Origin: JBOFDK01 sp051650305
GTDB taxonomy: Bacteria; Bacillota; Clostridia; Lachnospirales; Cellulosilyticaceae
DNA: 8,173 nt
Assembly (NCBI GenBank): GCA_051650305.1
Contig: JBOFIT010000082.1
Span: 1-8,173 of the forward strand
Reading direction: 5' to 3'
In this document: piece by piece, positions 5,213-8,173 of the stretch
Position numbering within the stretch: position 1 is the first letter of the stretch
How the letters are laid out: each line of letters begins with the position of its first letter
Notes under the pieces: model-generated
What the model was told of the DNA's origin: nothing
The model's database searches: none
Seen by the model: only the letters and a program-made list of their open reading frames with translations
Translations under genes and position numbers: made by a program

Positions 5213-5872
5213 ATGTTTGATGATATTATAAAAATGAAAAAGCCAATGCCTGAAAAATTAATTACTTATGGTTTTGAGGTTGTTGGCGAAGCTTATAGAT
5301 ATGATACGATGATTCAAAATGGAGAATTTAAATTAACAATTTTCATAAAAAACGATGGAACAATCGATACGAATCTCATTGAAAAAGAAACAGATGAACC
5401 CTATATACTTTATAAAACGAAGGCTTCTGGTGCATATATCAATACTATAAGGAACGATATCGAACACATATTAAAAGATATCGCAGAAAAATGTTATGAG
5501 ATATCAGTTTTTAAAACGAGACAGGCACAAATGATTATTGATTTTTGTAAAGAAACTTATAATGATGAATTAGAGTTTCTTTGGATAAAATCTCCTGATA
5601 ATGCTGTTTGGCGAAGAAAAGATAGCCAAAAGTGGTATGGAGTTTTACTAACGCTGTCAGGTAAAAAGATAGGATTAGAGACAGATGAAGTCGTAGAAAT
5701 TATCGACCTTAGAATGAATCCTACTGAAGCAGAAATGATTTTAGCTCAGAAAGACTATTACCCTGGATGGCATATGAATAAGAAAAGTTGGTATACTTTA
5801 GTGCTTAATGAAAGTATCTCTGATAATGAATTAGAGAATAGGATTAGACAAAGTTATGAATTAGCTAGATAA
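5213..5872 (+). CDS. MmcQ/YjbR family protein with extra N-terminal domain
   Basis: A 219-aa soluble protein. The C-terminal half (about 100-216) has the MmcQ/YjbR (DUF419) pattern: FLWIKSPDNAVWRRKDSQKW (122-141), a GLETDEVVEIIDLRMNP strand region (154-170), the hallmark YYPGWHMNKKSW (182-193), and a closing helix ending SYELAR. The family has a CyaY-like fold and is usually called DNA-binding, though its role is poorly defined. The N-terminal 100 residues form a second alpha-beta domain that is common in Firmicute members. A GTG at 5204 is possible, but AAGGTGAT at 5201-5208 places the start at the ATG at 5213. It stands alone in its orientation, between repeat copy 4 and the 6001 gene, and no clear terminator follows. 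Confidence 0.8.
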   Translation: MFDDIIKMKKPMPEKLITYGFEVVGEAYRYDTMIQNGEFKLTIFIKNDGTIDTNLIEKETDEPYILYKTKASGAYINTIRNDIEHILKDIAEKCYEISVFKTRQAQMIIDFCKETYNDELEFLWIKSPDNAVWRRKDSQKWYGVLLTLSGKKIGLETDEVVEIIDLRMNPTEAEMILAQKDYYPGWHMNKKSWYTLVLNESISDNELENRIRQSYELAR

Positions 5873-5916
5873 AGGATAGTTTGTTGAACAGAGAGCTTTT
5901 GATTTAAACGAAGTGG

Positions 5917-5945
5917 TTATAAGAGAAAGTTTTTGTATGTATAAT
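5917..5945 (+). promoter_or_regulatory. Probable promoter of the gene at 6001
   Basis: TATAAT (5940-5945) lies 17 nt downstream of TTATAA (5917-5922), a weak -35. The start near 5952 is about 50 nt before the ATG at 6001, whose Shine-Dalgarno site is AGGGGGAG. Confidence 0.45.
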
Positions 5946-6000
5946 GATTACAAGGGTAAATCTAAGAAACGAATAACAAGGGCATAGGGGGAGTTATAGC

Positions 6001-6570
6001 ATGAGACTTTATCACGGTTCACCAATAGCAGGTATACAAGAAATAAGACCACATATTTCTAACCATGGGGAGCGCCTAGTATATATGACAGCTAAGCGAG
6101 ACAATACGCTGGTGTATCTCAGCAATGCCATCGAAAAATTTCATAAAGAGCAAGGCTTAGTACATGAGGGGCATTTCTATAAGTGGGCTAGCTATGGGTT
6201 TAATAGGGAAAAGCAGCTGGTTATAGACGAGTATTATCCTAATGCGACAGAGGATACATATAGAGGGGTCGCAGGCTATATTTACTATGCGGATGATGTA
6301 GCAGACTATGAGGAACAGAAGGATATACCTTTTGCGGTGGTAGCGAAAAGCAGTGTGGTAGTAAGTGGTGTAGAATATATCGAAGATGCCTATGAAGAGA
6401 TGCTAAAGCTTGAAAAGCAAGGGGCAATCATCATTAGAAGGTATGAAAATCATTCACCAGAAAAATTAGCATGGATAGAAAAAGTGATTAGAGAAGACTA
6501 TGAAACGTATCAAGACAAGCAGGATTATAGAGTTTTTTTAGAAGGGAAATTCCCATTTTTAAATGCTTAA
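6001..6570 (+). CDS. Uncharacterised 189-aa protein with ADP-ribosyltransferase-like N-terminus
   Basis: I do not recognise a named family. The N-terminus LYHGSPIAGIQEIRPHIS (3-20), followed by VYMTAKRDNTLVYLSNA (27-43), has the order seen in ADP-ribosyltransferase-fold proteins of the H-Y-[EQ] kind (for example DUF3990 and KptA-like): a histidine in an LYHGS strand, then an aromatic in a VYxT strand followed by a helix. A possible third acidic residue in the C-terminal half (around 125-145) cannot be fixed by eye. There is no signal peptide or membrane segment, so a cytosolic protein is expected. The start has a strong AGGGGGAG site. The coding style is less AT-rich than 770-4576. Enzyme activity is a hypothesis only. 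Confidence 0.6.
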   Translation: MRLYHGSPIAGIQEIRPHISNHGERLVYMTAKRDNTLVYLSNAIEKFHKEQGLVHEGHFYKWASYGFNREKQLVIDEYYPNATEDTYRGVAGYIYYADDVADYEEQKDIPFAVVAKSSVVVSGVEYIEDAYEEMLKLEKQGAIIIRRYENHSPEKLAWIEKVIREDYETYQDKQDYRVFLEGKFPFLNA

Positions 6571-6600
6571 AATTTTTCTAAGAAAAATGAGATGAACTAC

Positions 6601-6628
6601 TTTACATTTTAGATAAAAGGTGCATAAT
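6601..6628 (+). promoter_or_regulatory. Promoter of the membrane protein-MarR operon
   Basis: TTTACA (6601-6606, five of six to consensus) lies 16 nt upstream of CATAAT (6623-6628); an overlapping TATAAT at 6628-6633 is also available. The predicted start lies just before or at the palindrome at 6642. Confidence 0.6.
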
Positions 6629-6641
6629 ATAATCATAAATA

Positions 6642-6659
6642 TAGTTCGTATACGAACTA
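6642..6659. promoter_or_regulatory. Probable MarR operator (18-bp perfect palindrome)
   Basis: TAGTTCGTATACGAACTA is a perfect inverted repeat just downstream of the promoter and upstream of the Shine-Dalgarno site. Its size, symmetry and position fit a MarR dimer site that represses by blocking polymerase. A marR-family gene is the second gene of this operon, so autoregulation is the simplest reading. Confidence 0.7.
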
Positions 6660-6674
6660 ATAAGAGGTGGTTAT

Positions 6675-7121
6675 ATGAGTCGTTTTGTACCAAGGTGTTC
6701 AAAGAAGACATTATTTATAATAGGTGGCATTGTATGGATGCTGGCAGGGAGTATGGTCATGAAGCTAGGGTATGAGGTCGTGCTTAGGCAGAGAGAATAC
6801 CAGTTTCTTTCAGTCATTGTAGCATTAGTAGTTTTTAGTATTTTTTATAAATTTATTTTTAGAAAGATGGCTTATAAGCATCAGGACAGAATTTTGAATT
6901 ATGTACAGGAGAAGCTATGTGTCTTTTCTTTCTTTGATAAAAAAGGGTACATCATTATGGCAGCTATGATGACACTTGGGATTACTATACGTTCTATAAA
7001 ATTTATCAGTCCTTTGTGCTGGGCAGCATTTTATGTAGGTCTTGGTACAGCACTTTTTGGAGGGGGCGTCACTTTTTTACTTGGGTGGTTTAGAGCGAGG
7101 GCAGTAAAGATAGAAGGCTAG
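6675..7121 (+). CDS. Four-helix integral membrane protein of unknown function
   Basis: A 148-aa protein with hydrophobic segments at about 11-29, 43-62, 91-107 and 112-137, separated by a basic cytosolic loop (63-90). No transporter signature or catalytic motif is visible. It is the first gene after the palindromic operator and is followed 13 nt later by the MarR gene, so it is the likely direct target of that regulator. Drug export or envelope stress would be a natural role by analogy with other MarR-controlled membrane proteins, but four helices is short for a known efflux family other than SMR, and the SMR pattern is not apparent. AGAGGTGG at 6663-6670 sets the ATG. Confidence 0.75.
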   Translation: MSRFVPRCSKKTLFIIGGIVWMLAGSMVMKLGYEVVLRQREYQFLSVIVALVVFSIFYKFIFRKMAYKHQDRILNYVQEKLCVFSFFDKKGYIIMAAMMTLGITIRSIKFISPLCWAAFYVGLGTALFGGGVTFLLGWFRARAVKIEG

Positions 7122-7134
7122 AGGGGAATGAGAT

Positions 7135-7575
7135 ATGCAGATGGAAAGAGAAAGCTTCGAGATTGTGAAGCTTATAAAAGAGATTTATGGGTCGATGAAT
7201 ACGACCATAGGGCAAGAGATGAAAGAAAGTGGTCTTACACCACAGCAGATTATGATTATCAAGGTGATTGCACATGAAAAAGAAGTGACACTTTCTAGAA
7301 TATGTGGGGAATTATCTTTAGCGAAGGCTACGGTATCAGGCAGTATTCAGCGTCTAGAAGAAGCAGGATACATCGTGAAAGAAAAGAAGGCAACGGATAA
7401 ACGCAATACGTATATCAGCTTTTCAGAAAAAGGGAACGAGTTTGCACAGGCGTTTAGGAAAGAGATGAACCAAAGTTTTTGCAAAGTGTTTGAGAAGCTT
7501 ACACAAGATGAAGTAAGAGAGATAGAGGGCGCTTTGAAATTATTAAGTGATAAGATCAAAGAAGAAAATCGTTAA
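7135..7575 (+). CDS. MarR-family transcriptional regulator
   Basis: A 146-aa protein, the usual MarR length. N-terminal and C-terminal helices (about 5-30 and 100-146) would form the dimer interface, and the winged helix-turn-helix lies at about 35-100. Within it, LTPQQIMIIKVIAHEKEVTL leads to the recognition helix region SLAKATVSGSIQRLEEAGYI (61-80). The wing carries ATDKRNTYISFSEKG (86-100) with the conserved Asp-x-Arg pattern that anchors DNA contacts. It binds DNA as a dimer and usually responds to small phenolic compounds or oxidants. There is a cysteine at 57 and another at 116, and neither is at the N-terminal OhrR position. The palindrome at 6642-6659 is its probable site. The start is supported by AGAGGGG upstream; an internal ATG at codon 3 is an alternative. 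Confidence 0.9.
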   Translation: MQMERESFEIVKLIKEIYGSMNTTIGQEMKESGLTPQQIMIIKVIAHEKEVTLSRICGELSLAKATVSGSIQRLEEAGYIVKEKKATDKRNTYISFSEKGNEFAQAFRKEMNQSFCKVFEKLTQDEVREIEGALKLLSDKIKEENR

Positions 7576-7589
7576 TGTAGGGGGAACTT

Positions 7590-8173
7590 ATGCGATTTAC
7601 AGAGATGAGAGAGCAGTTCTATAAAGAACGCAAAGCAAAAGGATTTAAGAAGAAATATCCTGAGTTTTTCGATAAACATAAGCCGATGGTGACGAAGTAT
7701 CATAAAGGTTATCATGAAAACTTCGATCAGCGAGAAGAACTCATAAGAGATGGCAAACTCGTATTAGGTGTACTTGTCATGGCAAATACACTGCTATATG
7801 AGGCGGATAACACCTATGATTGCCCAGCAGTTTTTCTGTATAGTGCAGATCCTTATTATGAGGAAAATATACAGGTATTAGAGGCATTAGCAGATGAGAT
7901 TTATAGCTATAGAGAACTGCCAGACATTGAAATACTAAGAGATTTGGATAAGAAGTGGGTTGTAGATCGTCTTAATAAAGAAGAGGAACCGATATTTAAT
8001 GAGAAGCTTCCTTATGGATTGACGGAAGGAAGAGAAGTATACTTAACTACAATGATTGTGATGAGAGAGTACATTCCTGGAAGAGTGCTTCAATCAAGAG
8101 TTTATCCGCTATTGATTAAGGAAGGCATTAAGATGGGCATGCTTTTCCCTAGTAGTTACAACGGTTATGCTGT
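7590..8173 (+). CDS. Unidentified protein, 3' end beyond the window
   Basis: An open frame from the ATG at 7590 runs to the edge of the window without a stop (194 codons seen). GGGGGA lies just upstream, and the gene starts 14 nt after the MarR stop codon, so it is probably the third gene of the operon. The N-terminus is basic and charged, with KERKAKGFKKKYPEFFDKH in its first 30 or so residues. A more hydrophobic stretch KLVLGVLVMANTLLYEA follows at about 56-72, then alternating acidic segments. There is no signal peptide and no motif I can name. Its codon use matches the two genes before it. Confidence 0.75.
   Translation, partial: MRFTEMREQFYKERKAKGFKKKYPEFFDKHKPMVTKYHKGYHENFDQREELIRDGKLVLGVLVMANTLLYEADNTYDCPAVFLYSADPYYEENIQVLEALADEIYSYRELPDIEILRDLDKKWVVDRLNKEEEPIFNEKLPYGLTEGREVYLTTMIVMREYIPGRVLQSRVYPLLIKEGIKMGMLFPSSYNGYA

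Noticed and set aside
6010..6030. Fifth repeat copy on the minus strand, matching GGTGAACCGT
   Set aside because: The 10-nt match lies within the conserved LYHGSP codons of the 6001 gene and does not extend to the rest of the repeat; taken as chance.

Overview
This is an AT-rich window with strong Shine-Dalgarno sites (GGAGG or AGGAGG cores), small operons, intrinsic terminators and a DUF4179-type ECF sigma/anti-sigma pair. It points to a low-GC Firmicute, most likely of the class Clostridia; I cannot name the species. No rRNA, tRNA, CRISPR array or transposase gene is visible.

Layout. Positions 23-679 hold a HAD-family phosphatase. Positions 747-1465 on the minus strand hold what looks like a complete type III (RNA-protein) toxin-antitoxin locus of the TenpIN/ToxIN type. 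In transcription order it has a promoter, three 45-52 nt tandem repeats that each fold as an H-type pseudoknot, a 28-nt perfect-palindrome terminator, a 155-aa endoribonuclease-like toxin, and a final terminator overlapping the toxin stop codon. Positions 1596-1795 carry a small, probably broken reading frame that ends in a good terminator. Positions 1830-4012 hold an ECF sigma factor and a membrane anti-sigma-like protein, tightly coupled and closed by a terminator. A Nudix hydrolase follows (4127-4576).

Positions 4600-5045 hold an arrangement like a type I toxin-antitoxin locus. A short plus-strand RNA, with an extended -10 promoter and a terminator but no convincing ORF, runs into the 3' end of a minus-strand 55-aa single-pass membrane peptide gene that has its own extended -10 promoter. 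An MmcQ/YjbR-family protein comes next (5213-5872).

Positions 6001-8173 return to a less AT-rich style of coding. They hold a 189-aa protein with an ADP-ribosyltransferase-like N-terminal motif, then an operon of a four-helix membrane protein, a MarR regulator and an unidentified protein that runs off the window. An 18-bp perfect palindrome just downstream of the operon promoter is a likely MarR operator.

A dispersed repeat of about 48 nt occurs four times in the same orientation (681-728, 1590-1636, 4047-4094, 5093-5140). Each copy lies in an intergenic gap and separates one small accessory module from the next. The window therefore reads as an accessory segment of stand-alone modules between two more ordinary chromosomal stretches. 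The modules (stress-type sigma factor, toxin-antitoxin, Nudix, membrane peptide) are typical of mobile or defence-associated cargo. No recombinase is in view, so how the segment was assembled is inference.
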